A stretch of 64,000 bases of DNA, taken from the NCBI GenBank assembly GCA_029781865.1, contig JAKOVW010000054.1:186001-250000 (forward strand), written 5' to 3'. Source of the stretch: Bacteroidota bacterium (GTDB lineage Bacteria; Bacteroidota; Bacteroidia; Chitinophagales; Saprospiraceae). The translations under genes were made by a program, and so were the position numbers. A model generated the notes under the pieces. That model did no database searches, was not told where the DNA came from, and saw only the letters and a list, made by a program, of their open reading frames with translations. Shown in pieces: positions 17,208 to 26,670 of this stretch. Within the stretch, counting starts at the first letter, position 1. Each line of letters begins with the position of its first letter.

Positions 17208-18383
17208 CTAGTTAATTGCTTCTACCACCGCAGCAATACCTTGTCCTCCTCCTACACAGGCGGTAACAATACCATATTTTTGTTTACTTCTTTTTAACTC
17301 GCTTAAAGCTGTAATGGTTAATCGCGCACCGCTGCAACCCAAAGGATGACCCAATGCAATGGCTCCGCCATGCATGTTTACAATGTCCGGATTCAATCCG
17401 AGATTCCGTATGACCGCCAGGGATTGAGATGCAAAAGCTTCATTCAATTCAACAACGGAAATGTCTGACAATTTTAAATTGGCCTGATCCAAGGCTTTGG
17501 GGACTGCTGCACACGGCCCAATGCCCATGAGAATCGGATCAACACCTGATACATTGCAAGAGACAATCCTGCCGATTGGAACGAGTTGCAAGTCTTTCAT
17601 TTTTCTTTCACTCATCACAATTACAAATGCCACACCGTCGCTGGTTTGCGATGAGTTCCCTGCAGTCACACTGCCATTTAAAGCAAAAGCCGGTTTTAAG
17701 TTGCTTAATAGCTCAATACTCGTATCACGTCTTATTCCATCATCCTGGTTGATTTCATAGTTTAATTCGGCGCGTTTGCCATGATCCAATCGAATCTCAT
17801 GGATGGCAACAGATGAAATTTCTTCTGCAAAATATCCCTTGTCTTGCGCAAGAGCCGCCAGTTGATGCGACCGAAAGGCAAATGCGTCCTGATCTTCACG
17901 GCTGATTTCAAATTTTTTTGCAACAGCTTCTGCAGTTAAACCCATTCCGATCACATAATCCGGATGTTGATCTGCAACAGAAAAGTTTGGCGCGAGTTTA
18001 TATCCTTCCATAGGAATCATACTCATACTTTCAATGCCGCCGGCTATAAAACAATCACCCATTCCGGCCCTGATCTTTGCTGTTGCAATCGCAATGGTTT
18101 CCAAACCGGAAGCGCAATAGCGATTGACTGTCATACCGGCTACTTCTTTTCCCAAAGCTCTTAATGCAATCTGTCTTCCTATTTGTAAACCTTGTTCACC
18201 TTCCGGATTGGCACAACCTACAATTACATCGTCTATATCCCGCGGACCCAGTTGAGGAATTTTCTTCATCAGATCATGAATAATAGAAATGGCAAGATCA
18301 TCTGATCTTGTAAAGCGGAATCCACCTCTTTTGGCTTTGGTGATCGCACTTCGATTCATGGCGACGATGTATGCTTCCTGCAT
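17208..18383 (-). CDS. Acetyl-CoA acyltransferase (thiolase)
   Basis: It cleaves 3-ketoacyl-CoA in the last step of beta-oxidation, or runs the reverse. The 391 residues carry the nucleophile Cys90 in N-R-Y-C-A-S-G-L-E, the N-E-A-F-A motif, the catalytic His in G-G-A-I-A-L-G-H-P-L-G-C-S-G, and the second Cys in C-V-G-G-G-Q-G. It stands alone; the upstream stretch contains short TTAGATG-type repeats. The symbol is left open because biosynthetic and degradative thiolases cannot be told apart here. Confidence 0.95.
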   Translation of the reverse strand: MQEAYIVAMNRSAITKAKRGGFRFTRSDDLAISIIHDLMKKIPQLGPRDIDDVIVGCANPEGEQGLQIGRQIALRALGKEVAGMTVNRYCASGLETIAIATAKIRAGMGDCFIAGGIESMSMIPMEGYKLAPNFSVADQHPDYVIGMGLTAEAVAKKFEISREDQDAFAFRSHQLAALAQDKGYFAEEISSVAIHEIRLDHGKRAELNYEINQDDGIRRDTSIELLSNLKPAFALNGSVTAGNSSQTSDGVAFVIVMSERKMKDLQLVPIGRIVSCNVSGVDPILMGIGPCAAVPKALDQANLKLSDISVVELNEAFASQSLAVIRNLGLNPDIVNMHGGAIALGHPLGCSGARLTITALSELKRSKQKYGIVTACVGGGQGIAAVVEAIN

Positions 18384-18474
18384 GAAACTGGTATTAGATG
18401 TTAGATGATAGTTGTTAGTTTATTTATGGTTGCTCATTGGTAAGCTTTAAATGATGAACGTAGGTTTACCTTTT

Positions 18475-18720
18475 TTATTCAATTAAAATATCCCCATGTC
18501 CTCTGAATTCACAGCTGTCTTCGATAAACTTATAGTACAGTCTTTCAGTATCTTTTATTTTTAAATATGCGAAATCAAACTTGATATTACCTACCATTGC
18601 ATCGACTGAAATTAGCATAATATAGTACTTATTTACTAATCTCAATTCAACTCTGGTCACTACATAATGATCTGTGCAGCTGCCACTGGTTTTTGAATCC
18701 GCAAGGATTCGGGAATGCAA
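18475..18720 (-). CDS. Possible small hypothetical protein
   Basis: This is an 81-codon frame starting with TTG directly after the stop of the NuoE-NuoF gene. It reads V-V-T-R-V-E-L-R-L-V-N-K-Y-Y-I-M-L-I-S-V-D-A and ends R-G-H-G-D-I-L-I-E. It is not a shadow of another gene and has a plausible beta-strand pattern, but I know no family and the weak start makes it doubtful. It could also be the remnant of a longer lipoprotein. Confidence 0.3.
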   Translation of the reverse strand: MHSRILADSKTSGSCTDHYVVTRVELRLVNKYYIMLISVDAMVGNIKFDFAYLKIKDTERLYYKFIEDSCEFRGHGDILIE

Positions 18721-20376
18721 TTAAATTTCAATATGCTCCTTCAATTCTTCTTTAAAATATTCCAAAGCATTATAAACCGGCAGTGGAATTCCTCCTCCCA
18801 AAGCACAAAGTGAGCCTCGTTTTAAAGTATCCAGTAAATCTTTGAGCAACTCTATATCGATTTTGTAATTTGAATCCTTCTGGGCCTTTTGCAACATTTC
18901 TTTTCCTCTTACAGATCCGATCCGGCAAGGAAAACATTTACCGCAACTCTCATGTGCAGTAAATGCAAATAAATGTTCCAGGTATGCAATCATTGGATAA
19001 TTATCCGGAACTGAAACCATTGAAGCGTGACCTAACATAAAACCATTGCCGGCAAAGGATTCAAAATCTACATTGAGATCCTGCACTTTTTGAATCGGAA
19101 CTAAACCACCCAATGGACCGCCAATATGCAATGCCTTCACTTTTGATTTGAATCCACCTCCCAATTGATATAATACATCAGAAAGTGGAGTACCCATATC
19201 CACTTCATAAATACCCGGCCGATTGAAATAACCATCTAATGACATTAATTTTGTTCCCGTCGACTTAGGAGTTCCTATAGCTGCGAATGCTGCACCGCCG
19301 TTTTTTACTATATAATATAAGTTCGCTAATGTTTCTACATTATTGACAACAGTTGGTTTGCGAAACAATCCTTCATGTACAGGGAATGGAGGTCTCACGC
19401 GCACTTCCGGCCGCTGGCCTTCAATGGATGACAACAAAGCCGTTTCTTCGCCACAGATGTACGCACCTTGTGCTTTGATAATTTTAAATTCAAAATTGAA
19501 ATCGGAACCAAATATTTTTTCGCCGGTGAATCCCAGCTTGCGAAATTCTTCCAACGACTCGCTCATTCGTTCAATGGATTCCGGATATTCAGCACGGATA
19601 TAAATGACTCCTCTGTCTGCACCTGTTACAAATCCGGAAATGAGCATACCGATCAATAATAAGTAAGGTTGATGCTCCAGAATGTAACGGTCCGAATAGG
19701 ATCCCGGATCTCCTTCATCGGCATTGCAAACAATAAATTTGCGGGGACCAGGTGATTTAGAACATCCTTCTAATTTAATTGCGATAGGAAATCCGGCGCC
19801 TCCTCTTCCTCTTAATCCGGAAGATTTTATTTCTGTTAAAATTGCTTCTGCCGGTTTTTGATAAATCGCAGTCAATATCTTTTTTACTTCATCCAGATTC
19901 ACTTGCTCTCCGGTCAGAATACAATGTCCGAGAGCTTTGACCTGATACTTGTCTTTAATTTTCTTTTTGGATGTTTTTATTTTCTCGATTTCTTCAATTG
20001 CTGGTCCGGAGTAGTTGCTTCCGTCGTAATGAAAAGAATGATTTTCATGGCAACGACCCAGGCAGCACATTTCACCAATTTCATCAGCACTAAAATGTGC
20101 ACTAAGTTTATCTTTTAAAGCTTCCTGTGTTCCTGCAGTGAGACAAGCGGAGCCATTACAGACATAAATTTTCTTTCCTCTGTTCTCATCCCGGGTAAAA
20201 TCATAAAAACTGGCTGTACCGAAAATATTGGATGTACCCATCAGATACTCTTCGGCAATCTCCCTGATCTCGTCCTTAGAAAGACTTCCAAGTTGACGGG
20301 TTTTATCGCCTAGTGTTTCAAATAAATTTTCATCCAGGCCTTTTCTCCCTGACAAATGACTTAGATTTTTGGACAT
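18721..20376 (-). CDS. NuoE-NuoF fusion, NADH/formate dehydrogenase diaphorase subunit (FdsB-like)
   Basis: The 551 residues combine two modules. The first is a thioredoxin-like 2Fe-2S domain (C73-x4-C78 and C105-x3-C109) like NuoE without its N-terminal helices. The second is a NuoF module with G-R-G-G-A-G-F-P (about 190-197) for FMN/NADH, N-A-D-E-G-D-P-G, the G-A-Y-I-C-G-E-E-T-A-L motif, an SLBB stretch, and the 4Fe-4S motif E-S-C-G-K-C-F-P-C-R-I-G. Such fusions serve soluble NAD-linked formate dehydrogenases or hydrogenases. No catalytic partner is in the window, so the complex must be completed elsewhere or the protein works differently. An AATTGGCCAATT palindrome (20427-20438) lies about 50 bases upstream of its ATG and could be an operator. 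Confidence 0.88.
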   Translation of the reverse strand: MSKNLSHLSGRKGLDENLFETLGDKTRQLGSLSKDEIREIAEEYLMGTSNIFGTASFYDFTRDENRGKKIYVCNGSACLTAGTQEALKDKLSAHFSADEIGEMCCLGRCHENHSFHYDGSNYSGPAIEEIEKIKTSKKKIKDKYQVKALGHCILTGEQVNLDEVKKILTAIYQKPAEAILTEIKSSGLRGRGGAGFPIAIKLEGCSKSPGPRKFIVCNADEGDPGSYSDRYILEHQPYLLLIGMLISGFVTGADRGVIYIRAEYPESIERMSESLEEFRKLGFTGEKIFGSDFNFEFKIIKAQGAYICGEETALLSSIEGQRPEVRVRPPFPVHEGLFRKPTVVNNVETLANLYYIVKNGGAAFAAIGTPKSTGTKLMSLDGYFNRPGIYEVDMGTPLSDVLYQLGGGFKSKVKALHIGGPLGGLVPIQKVQDLNVDFESFAGNGFMLGHASMVSVPDNYPMIAYLEHLFAFTAHESCGKCFPCRIGSVRGKEMLQKAQKDSNYKIDIELLKDLLDTLKRGSLCALGGGIPLPVYNALEYFKEELKEHIEI

Positions 20377-20573
20377 ACTATTTTGATTCGGACCGTTTCA
20401 AACGTGAAAATTAATGAATTGGCAGCAATTGGCCAATTCAAGTTTTAAATACTTGATTAGTAAGTTCTTTCATATTTACTAATATTTAATACATTCTTCC
20501 TGATGTTAGGGTATCGGAATTCTTGCAGTTTGTTTAGCTTATACTTATTTAAAAACCTTCAAAACAAAAGACC

Positions 20574-20777
20574 ATGTATGAAATGTCAATTTTAGGAAAC
20601 ACATTAGCTGGTGCGACCGGTGGTTGGCTTGAAAATATACCCAAGAAGAATGGACTTGATATGATTGGCAACCTGATTTCAGGTGCTGCCGGTGGTAATA
20701 TTCTTGGAATCATCATGGCAATAATGGGACGCATTGCCGATCCATTAATCGACGGTCTATTCAATAAGGCTGAATAA
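20574..20777 (+). CDS. Small glycine-rich hydrophobic protein
   Basis: The 67 residues carry two G-x-x-x-G-like stretches (G-N-T-L-A-G-A-T-G-G-W and G-N-L-I-S-G-A-A-G-G-N) separated by a short basic linker, and a hydrophobic C-terminal half. The pattern resembles the small G-N-x-I-x-G-A-x-G-G membrane proteins found in many bacteria, whose role is unknown. It is supported as a gene by its own ATG, codon pattern and a strong hairpin terminator 15 bases after the stop. It could pack into the inner membrane. Confidence 0.65.
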   Translation: MYEMSILGNTLAGATGGWLENIPKKNGLDMIGNLISGAAGGNILGIIMAIMGRIADPLIDGLFNKAE

Positions 20778-20791
20778 TTCTGATACCAATT

Positions 20792-20831
20792 AAAAAAATC
20801 CACTGCAGTAACATCTGCCACGGATTTTTTT
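20792..20831. terminator. Bidirectional intrinsic terminator between convergent genes
   Basis: An A-run followed by AATCC-x-CTGCAG-type and complementary bases forms a stem with one 3x3 internal loop, and a T-run closes it. As A-tract, stem and T-tract are symmetric it can serve the small + strand gene and the large - strand dehydrogenase. Confidence 0.7.
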
Positions 20832-20902
20832 AATCTGAATTTTCTATTTACAAGTTGGGTTATTTTAGTTTCCTAAGTTGAATTTTCTTTTTCCTTTATC
20901 GT

Positions 20903-23788
20903 TCACGTTTGCTTTCGATTGTTTTTGACAACAAACTCAAGCCAATGCTTTGCCTTCCTCCCGCTGAAATGCTCAATCTGATGCCGGCAACTAAATCCTG
21001 AAGCAATGATATGTGTATCTGCCGATGACTTGTCAATTGCAGGAATCAAGTTTGTTCTTGCTATAGTTTCAGAAATCTCATAATGGTTTTTTTCATAACC
21101 AAATGAACCGGCCATTCCACAGCAACCGGAATCAATTTCAGACAATGAAACACCAATGCGATCTGCAAATAACTGATGGACAGCTTTTGTCGTGAAAATT
21201 GCCTTTTGGTGACAGTGGCCATGGAGCAGATAGTTACCCGGAACAAATTGAATCTGATCTTTAACTGAATTTTCATTGATTAAAAAGTCTTCGATCAAAT
21301 AGATCCGATTTGCAAGTTTCATCCATATAGGATCTTCAAGTAAATCCGGCACATCATCTTTCAAAGCAGTTGCACAGGAGGGCTCACAAATAACCACCGG
21401 GATGTTTTGTTCCAAATACAATCTGAGCTTACTTAATGTTTGCTCTCCTTTAGATTTTGCATGATCGAGCAAGCCATGAGAAATGGCTGGTCGCTGACAG
21501 CAACCTTCTGTGAATACAATGACCTCGTATCCTAAGGACTCCAATAATTTTTTTGCGCTTATACCAATGCTTGGTTCATGATATTTAATATACGTGTCAG
21601 CAAAAAGAACGACTTGCCTTTTTTGATTGTCCCGATTTGCATTTGTATTGCTTTCCATTTTTAGTTTGGAATATTCGGGCAAGATTCTTCTGCGGTCCAA
21701 TCCGCTTATTTTCTCAAATGAAAAGCGAAATAATTTATTGCGAAGAATTGAATTGATAAAAGGAGCCAAAAATCCACTGCAGGTCTTGGCTAATAAATCC
21801 TGTGCAAGTAACAATCGGTCTCCGATCTGCAATCCGTATTTCTTGTGTTGAAAATGCAACACCTCCGATTTGAGTTTGGCCATATCGACATTGCTTGGAC
21901 ATTCTGCTTTACAGGCTTTACACGACAGACACAAATCCATTACTTCCTGCAACACCGGGCTGTTTAATCCATAATCATCGAGTTGTCCGCTCATCGCCAA
22001 GCGCAATATATTGGCACGACCCCGGGTTGAATCTTTTTCATCTTTTGTAGCGCGAAAACTTGGACACATGGTCCCTCCGCTTTGCTTACGACATTCACCA
22101 ACACCATTGCACAAATGCACGGCATCATGAAAACCTTCTTCGCTCCTATAATGAAACATGGATCTAAATTCCATATCATGATAGTGGGTACCGTATCTCA
22201 AATTTGTATCTACTGCCGGAGCATCCACTATTTTACCCGGATTTAGAATGCCATTCGGATCAAATAATGTTTTGACTTCTTTGAATGCGTTATACAATTG
22301 CGTTCCAAAATATTCTTCATTGTAAGGACTCCGAGCCAATCCATCGCCATGTTCTCCGCTCCAGGAACCTTTGTATTTTTTAACCAATCCCAGCACATCA
22401 GACGAAATGTCTTTCATCTTTTGAATATCAACAGCATCTCTAAGATCGAGTAATGGTTTTACATGCAACAATCCTACACTTGCATGAGCATAAGCAATTA
22501 CATTGACCTCATATTTTTTACATACAGCAAATACCTCTTTAATATAATCCGCCAAATGTTCAACCGGAACTGCAGCATCCTCAATAAATGCGATTGGTTT
22601 TTTATGCCCTTTAACACCCATCAACAGACCTAGTCCTTTTTGACGAAGTGTAAAAACAGATTTCATTTTTTGTGCATCCGAAATAACCGGCCATGCATAT
22701 CCGATATTTTTTTCTTTCAGATACTTCGCAAAAGCCTCTGCTCTTAGGTTTGCCTCCTCTTTAGTGTCTCCATAGAATTCAACGATCAAAGCACCACCCG
22801 GATCCCCTTGGATAAAATCACAATAGCGTTTGGTTTCAATATTCTCCCTACTTAATTCGATTACCATGTGATCCAGCAATTCGATGGCAGCTGGCTTGAA
22901 TTTTACCATTTCAGCAATGTGTGAAATGGAGTCATAAAAATCAAAAAAATGAACAATGCAAAGGGATTGATAATTTGGAATGGGTTCCAGATTAATTTTC
23001 GCAGCAAGAATAATTCCAAGTGTGCATTCACTTCCGGTAAAAAGCTTACATAAATTCCATTCACTTTCAAGGAATTCATCTAAATTGTATCCACCCACCC
23101 GTCTCATTACTTTTGGAAATTTTAAATTAATTTCCGTTTTATTATCCTGAACCAGATGAAACAACTTTCTGTAAAGATCTCCTTCGCGACTTTGTTCTTC
23201 CAGCTTCGTCTCTAATTCACTTGCCTGTAAATTTTTACAGTGAATAATTGAACCATCTGCAAGTGCAATTTTCAATTCGATTACATGATCGATGGTTTTG
23301 CCATATAAAATACTACGGGTTCCACTGCTATTATTTGCAATCATACCTCCAATCGTGGCACGACTCGTCGTGGCTGGATCCGGGGCAAAATGCAATTTAT
23401 TGCCTGCCAATTTTTGATTCAGCACATCCCTAACCATGCCGGGTTGTACCCAGGCCCATCTTTCACCGACATTCAATTCCAGCAATTGATCCATGTATTT
23501 CGTAAAATCAATGACCAGTCCTTCTAAGACGGTTTGTCCCACAAGGCTGGTGCCACCTCCCCGTGCCATTACAGAAACACGATTTTGATTTGCCCATTCC
23601 AGAATTTGAATAATATCATCATCAACTTTAGGAATCGCTACTGCTAATGGCATGATTTGATAGTTACTCGCATCCGTGGAGTATATTCCACGTTGTAGAA
23701 CATCGTCATGAAGTTCGCCCTTCAGATTTTTTTTGAGTGCTTGAAATTGATTTTGATTTAGCATCCGGTAAACAGAATCGAACCACAA
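20903..23788 (-). CDS. FAD-linked oxidase / 4Fe-4S / CCG-domain dehydrogenase (YdiJ/GlpC-like, D-2-hydroxyacid type)
   Basis: The 961 residues combine a GlcD-like FAD domain (M-A-R-G-G-G-T-S-L-V-G-Q-T-V, N-S-S-G-T-R-S), an FAD-linked oxidase C-terminal domain (G-S-W-S-G-E-H-G-D-G-L-A-R-S), two 4Fe-4S cysteine clusters (C-N-G-V-G-E-C-R near 535 and C-L-S-C-K-A-C-K-A-E-C-P near 610) and a C-terminal CCG domain pair (E-G-C-C-Q-R-P-A and D-S-G-C-C-G-M-A-G-S-F-G). Proteins of this build oxidise D-2-hydroxyglutarate or D-lactate and feed electrons to the quinone pool or another carrier. Length and order match YdiJ. It is a single gene; the substrate is inference. Confidence 0.9.
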   Translation of the reverse strand: MWFDSVYRMLNQNQFQALKKNLKGELHDDVLQRGIYSTDASNYQIMPLAVAIPKVDDDIIQILEWANQNRVSVMARGGGTSLVGQTVLEGLVIDFTKYMDQLLELNVGERWAWVQPGMVRDVLNQKLAGNKLHFAPDPATTSRATIGGMIANNSSGTRSILYGKTIDHVIELKIALADGSIIHCKNLQASELETKLEEQSREGDLYRKLFHLVQDNKTEINLKFPKVMRRVGGYNLDEFLESEWNLCKLFTGSECTLGIILAAKINLEPIPNYQSLCIVHFFDFYDSISHIAEMVKFKPAAIELLDHMVIELSRENIETKRYCDFIQGDPGGALIVEFYGDTKEEANLRAEAFAKYLKEKNIGYAWPVISDAQKMKSVFTLRQKGLGLLMGVKGHKKPIAFIEDAAVPVEHLADYIKEVFAVCKKYEVNVIAYAHASVGLLHVKPLLDLRDAVDIQKMKDISSDVLGLVKKYKGSWSGEHGDGLARSPYNEEYFGTQLYNAFKEVKTLFDPNGILNPGKIVDAPAVDTNLRYGTHYHDMEFRSMFHYRSEEGFHDAVHLCNGVGECRKQSGGTMCPSFRATKDEKDSTRGRANILRLAMSGQLDDYGLNSPVLQEVMDLCLSCKACKAECPSNVDMAKLKSEVLHFQHKKYGLQIGDRLLLAQDLLAKTCSGFLAPFINSILRNKLFRFSFEKISGLDRRRILPEYSKLKMESNTNANRDNQKRQVVLFADTYIKYHEPSIGISAKKLLESLGYEVIVFTEGCCQRPAISHGLLDHAKSKGEQTLSKLRLYLEQNIPVVICEPSCATALKDDVPDLLEDPIWMKLANRIYLIEDFLINENSVKDQIQFVPGNYLLHGHCHQKAIFTTKAVHQLFADRIGVSLSEIDSGCCGMAGSFGYEKNHYEISETIARTNLIPAIDKSSADTHIIASGFSCRHQIEHFSGRKAKHWLEFVVKNNRKQT

Positions 23789-23869
23789 AAATAACAGGAA
23801 TCGAATGAAATAATAGTACTCTGTATAAGCATTCTTTTACATTTATGAATCTATTTAATAGAAAGCGCT

Positions 23870-23877
23870 TAATTTTG
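23870..23877 (+). promoter_or_regulatory. Possible -7 promoter element
   Basis: TAATTTTG fits TAnnTTTG and lies 36 bases before the ATG of the small gene that follows, a normal leader length. No TTG is found 19-21 bases upstream, so support is partial. Confidence 0.35.
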
Positions 23878-23912
23878 CACTCTTAGAATCAAGTTAAAAC
23901 ATTATTTGAATT

Positions 23913-24116
23913 ATGAGTACTCTTTATAAATTGGATCGAACCGCCTTTAAGGCAATGACTGCAGAAGAAGCTGATCAATATCAAAGAGATTATTCTAAGG
24001 AAACACTCGAAGAACGATTAGAAATTGCACTTTATCTAACAAGCATTGCATATAACTTTGACATGAAGAATCCGCCAGGAATGGATAAAACCCTATTTTC
24101 AGTACGCTCATTATAA
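23913..24116 (+). CDS. Small conserved-type protein, possible orphan antitoxin-like
   Basis: The 67 residues have a charged helical middle (A-E-E-A-D-x-Y, E-E-R-L-E-I-A-L-Y-L) and a conserved-looking end (M-D-K-T-L-F-S-V-R-S). I recall similar short Bacteroidota proteins with the layout D-K-x-x-F-x-x-M-T-x-E-E-A-D ... E-R-L ... M-D-R-T-x-F, often next to nucleotidyltransferase-type genes. No such partner is next to it here. A role as a lone antitoxin is inference from memory only. No motif gives an enzyme function. Confidence 0.65.
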   Translation: MSTLYKLDRTAFKAMTAEEADQYQRDYSKETLEERLEIALYLTSIAYNFDMKNPPGMDKTLFSVRSL

Positions 24117-24235
24117 TGGAGAATATTTTTAATGGACGAATAAAAGTTAAAATAAATCGGAAAGACTTAATGATCGAATGATATAAATCCATTGTTAAAT
24201 TGGTTGCCTTAAAATCTCATTCATCATATTGAATA

Positions 24236-24266
24236 TTTGATATCCCTGTTCCAGTTCTTACTTTTG
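24236..24266 (+). promoter_or_regulatory. Bacteroidota-type promoter of the SDR gene
   Basis: TTTG at 24236-24239 and TACTTTTG at 24259-24266 are separated by 19 bases, the optimal distance. The start site would be near 24273, about 10 bases before the TTG start codon of the next gene, which supports that unusual start. Confidence 0.7.
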
Positions 24267-24283
24267 CAAAAAATAAAATCACC

Positions 24284-25834
24284 TTGAGCCAGGAAAACAT
24301 TCATAAAGACCTATTGACTAAAGAAGGCGTTGACCAATGTATTCAGCTATTACAATATTTATGTGAACATGGTGATCAGCTGGCCCACCTTTCTGAAGAA
24401 CAATTGAAGGAATTAAAAAAAGCGACCGGTATGTTTTCCAGGCCGGACCGTCATGAGCGCAAGAAAAGACTGAAAGGATTAAAAAAACACATCAATCAGA
24501 AAATCCAGGAACACAATAAGGAAACGCGGGCAACCACAGGTATCCGAAAGGTACGAACAGAATCTATTTTTATTGCCCCCCAACAATTAGAAGCTGACCA
24601 TCTACATCAAAACAGGGAAAAGCGATATCTGATCAATCCAAAAAATTGCTATATCTGTAAAGCCGAATACACTGAGATTCATCATTTCTACGATACGATG
24701 TGCATCAATTGCGGAGATTATAATTATGCAAAGCGATTTCAACATTGTGATCTTCATAATCAGGTTGCATTGATTACAGGCTCCCGGTTAAAAATCGGAT
24801 ATCAGGCCGCGTTGAAATTATTGCGCTCCGGCGCAACTGTTATTGCAACCACCCGCTTTCCGGTAGACTCCGCAATCCGCTACTCGAAAGAAACTGATTT
24901 TGATCAATGGAAAGACCGTTTACATATTTACGGGTTGGATTTAAGACACATTCCAAGTGTTGAATTATTCTGTAACCACATCATTCAACATTACGACCGT
25001 TTGGATATTTTAATTAACAATGCTGCACAAACCGTAAGAAGACCTCCGGGTTTTTACAGCTTTTTAATGGATACAGAAAATACACCTTTTGAACAGTTGC
25101 CCGAAGAAATAAAGCCCCTATTGCGAGCCTATAAAAATGTCGTTAATCAAATCAGATCCCTGAATTCCGAAGAAAGAGGTCTTCAGAATATTCCGGTTTC
25201 CTGGGAGATTCGCGAGTCCGGAATTGGTTTGAGTGCGTCTGCTGCACTTTCTCAGATTCCCTATAAATTTGACAATACCACTGACGTAAAACAATTTTTT
25301 CCCGAAGGCAAACTGGATGCAGATTTACAGCAAGTGGACCTGAGAAAAACCAATAGCTGGCGTTTGAAATTAGGAGAAATTGAAACAGCCGAAATGATTG
25401 AAGTCCAATTGGTAAACGCAATAGCCCCTTTTGTTTTAAATAACTACCTGGTCAATTTAATGAAACGTGAAAACACAGGTACTAAGCATATTGTGAATGT
25501 CACTGCCATGGAAGGAAAATTTTACCGCTTTATCAAAGCGACGCGACATCCACATACCAATATGGCAAAAGCCGCACTTAATATGATGACTCACACCGCC
25601 GCTCCCGAACTGGCAAAATTTGGTATTTATATGAATGCAGTGGATACCGGATGGGTTACCGATGAGGATCCTTATGAATTAGCAAAATATAAATCAGAAG
25701 TTCATGACTTTCAGCCACCACTTGATATCGTTGATGGTGCCGCCCGTATCTGTGATCCATTCATCGATGGTATATTAACCGGCAAACATTGGTGCGGAAA
25801 ATTTTTAAAAGATTATATGCCAATTGACTGGTAA
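24284..25834 (+). CDS. Atypical SDR-family protein with N-terminal zinc-ribbon extension
   Basis: The 516 residues start with TTG. Residues 1-115 are helical and basic. Four cysteines (C122, C125, C140, C143) form a C-x2-C ... C-x2-C zinc ribbon. From about 158 a Rossmann SDR domain follows, with T-G-S-R-L-K-I-G (165-172), D-I-L-I-N-N-A-A-Q (the N-N-A-G equivalent) and V-N-V-T-A-M-E-G. The catalytic Y-x3-K is replaced by T425-x3-K429 (H-T-N-M-A-K), so the usual tyrosine is missing. An insert of about 100 residues lies in the substrate region (about 270-370). It may bind NAD(P) without normal SDR chemistry, or use another residue. No neighbour suggests a pathway. Confidence 0.8.
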   Translation: MSQENIHKDLLTKEGVDQCIQLLQYLCEHGDQLAHLSEEQLKELKKATGMFSRPDRHERKKRLKGLKKHINQKIQEHNKETRATTGIRKVRTESIFIAPQQLEADHLHQNREKRYLINPKNCYICKAEYTEIHHFYDTMCINCGDYNYAKRFQHCDLHNQVALITGSRLKIGYQAALKLLRSGATVIATTRFPVDSAIRYSKETDFDQWKDRLHIYGLDLRHIPSVELFCNHIIQHYDRLDILINNAAQTVRRPPGFYSFLMDTENTPFEQLPEEIKPLLRAYKNVVNQIRSLNSEERGLQNIPVSWEIRESGIGLSASAALSQIPYKFDNTTDVKQFFPEGKLDADLQQVDLRKTNSWRLKLGEIETAEMIEVQLVNAIAPFVLNNYLVNLMKRENTGTKHIVNVTAMEGKFYRFIKATRHPHTNMAKAALNMMTHTAAPELAKFGIYMNAVDTGWVTDEDPYELAKYKSEVHDFQPPLDIVDGAARICDPFIDGILTGKHWCGKFLKDYMPIDW

Positions 25835-25906
25835 TAAAATGGGTTTTCGATTAATGAATATTACATACTTTTATTTAATTTAATTACGTACAACAATTCT
25901 ATTTCT

Positions 25907-26542
25907 ATGAAATATGCTTCGTTACTTATTATGTGTTTATCTATTTGTTGCACTAACAATAATCAAAATGCAACTTTGAATGCTTCAACATATGGCGACA
26001 CTTTAAAAAATTCCGGAATCTCCTCCGATACTACGAGAAATTCCAAAATGTCTGAACAGCCGGATTCAATTCAAATTAAGAATACCATTTTGGCTTTTCT
26101 CTCCTGGTACAAAGCCAATATGATGTCAGAACAAAATCAATACAAATTCATAGTTCCGGATGCAAAAGGCATGTATAGCATTGACAAAAAAGCAAGCGAA
26201 GACTATTTATCCTTTTTGAAAAGCAGCGGACAAATTTCAGATCAATATCTGAATGAATGGCGAAAATATTTTACCGACCGGGCAAAATACTTTTCTGAAA
26301 ATCCAAGTAATGAGGGACCACCGGAAGGATTTGACATGGATTTGGTGTTAGTTACACAGGAACCTGAATTGGTTCTGGATTCACTAAATCAATTAAAATT
26401 CCAGATTAAATCTATGGAAAATTCAAAGGCAACCATGAATGTATCCGGAAATCCGCAATACAATATTGATTACGATTTTGAAATGAGTAAGATCAATGAA
26501 AAGTGGTATATTGATTATATCGCAACCATGAATTACGACTAA
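25907..26542 (+). CDS. Lipoprotein, DUF3828-like
   Basis: The 211 residues have a short signal peptide and lipobox L-S-I-C-C (Cys14/15), then a Ser/Thr/Asn-rich spacer of about 40 residues. The globular part contains F-L-S-W-Y-K-A-N, D-Y-L-S-F-L-K-S-S-G-x-I-S and W-Y-I-D-Y-I at the end. This looks like the DUF3828/NTF2-like periplasmic fold, whose function is unknown. It is a single gene with no partner. Confidence 0.75.
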   Translation: MKYASLLIMCLSICCTNNNQNATLNASTYGDTLKNSGISSDTTRNSKMSEQPDSIQIKNTILAFLSWYKANMMSEQNQYKFIVPDAKGMYSIDKKASEDYLSFLKSSGQISDQYLNEWRKYFTDRAKYFSENPSNEGPPEGFDMDLVLVTQEPELVLDSLNQLKFQIKSMENSKATMNVSGNPQYNIDYDFEMSKINEKWYIDYIATMNYD

Positions 26543-26608
26543 TTGCGCTCCTTTCTGCTTTTATACAAAATAAGATTCCTGTTGGGTACTCAAACATATA
26601 TTTTTTTA

Positions 26609-26616
26609 TATATTTG
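26609..26616 (+). promoter_or_regulatory. Possible -7 element of the PorP/PKD operon
   Basis: TATATTTG lies 55 bases before the TTG start of the PorP gene. A TTG at 26582-26584 is 24 bases upstream, slightly further than usual. Confidence 0.4.
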
Positions 26617-26670
26617 AATCTAATTCCCGGTTGACAAGTTATTCATCCTAAAAACAGCCGGAAATGTATT

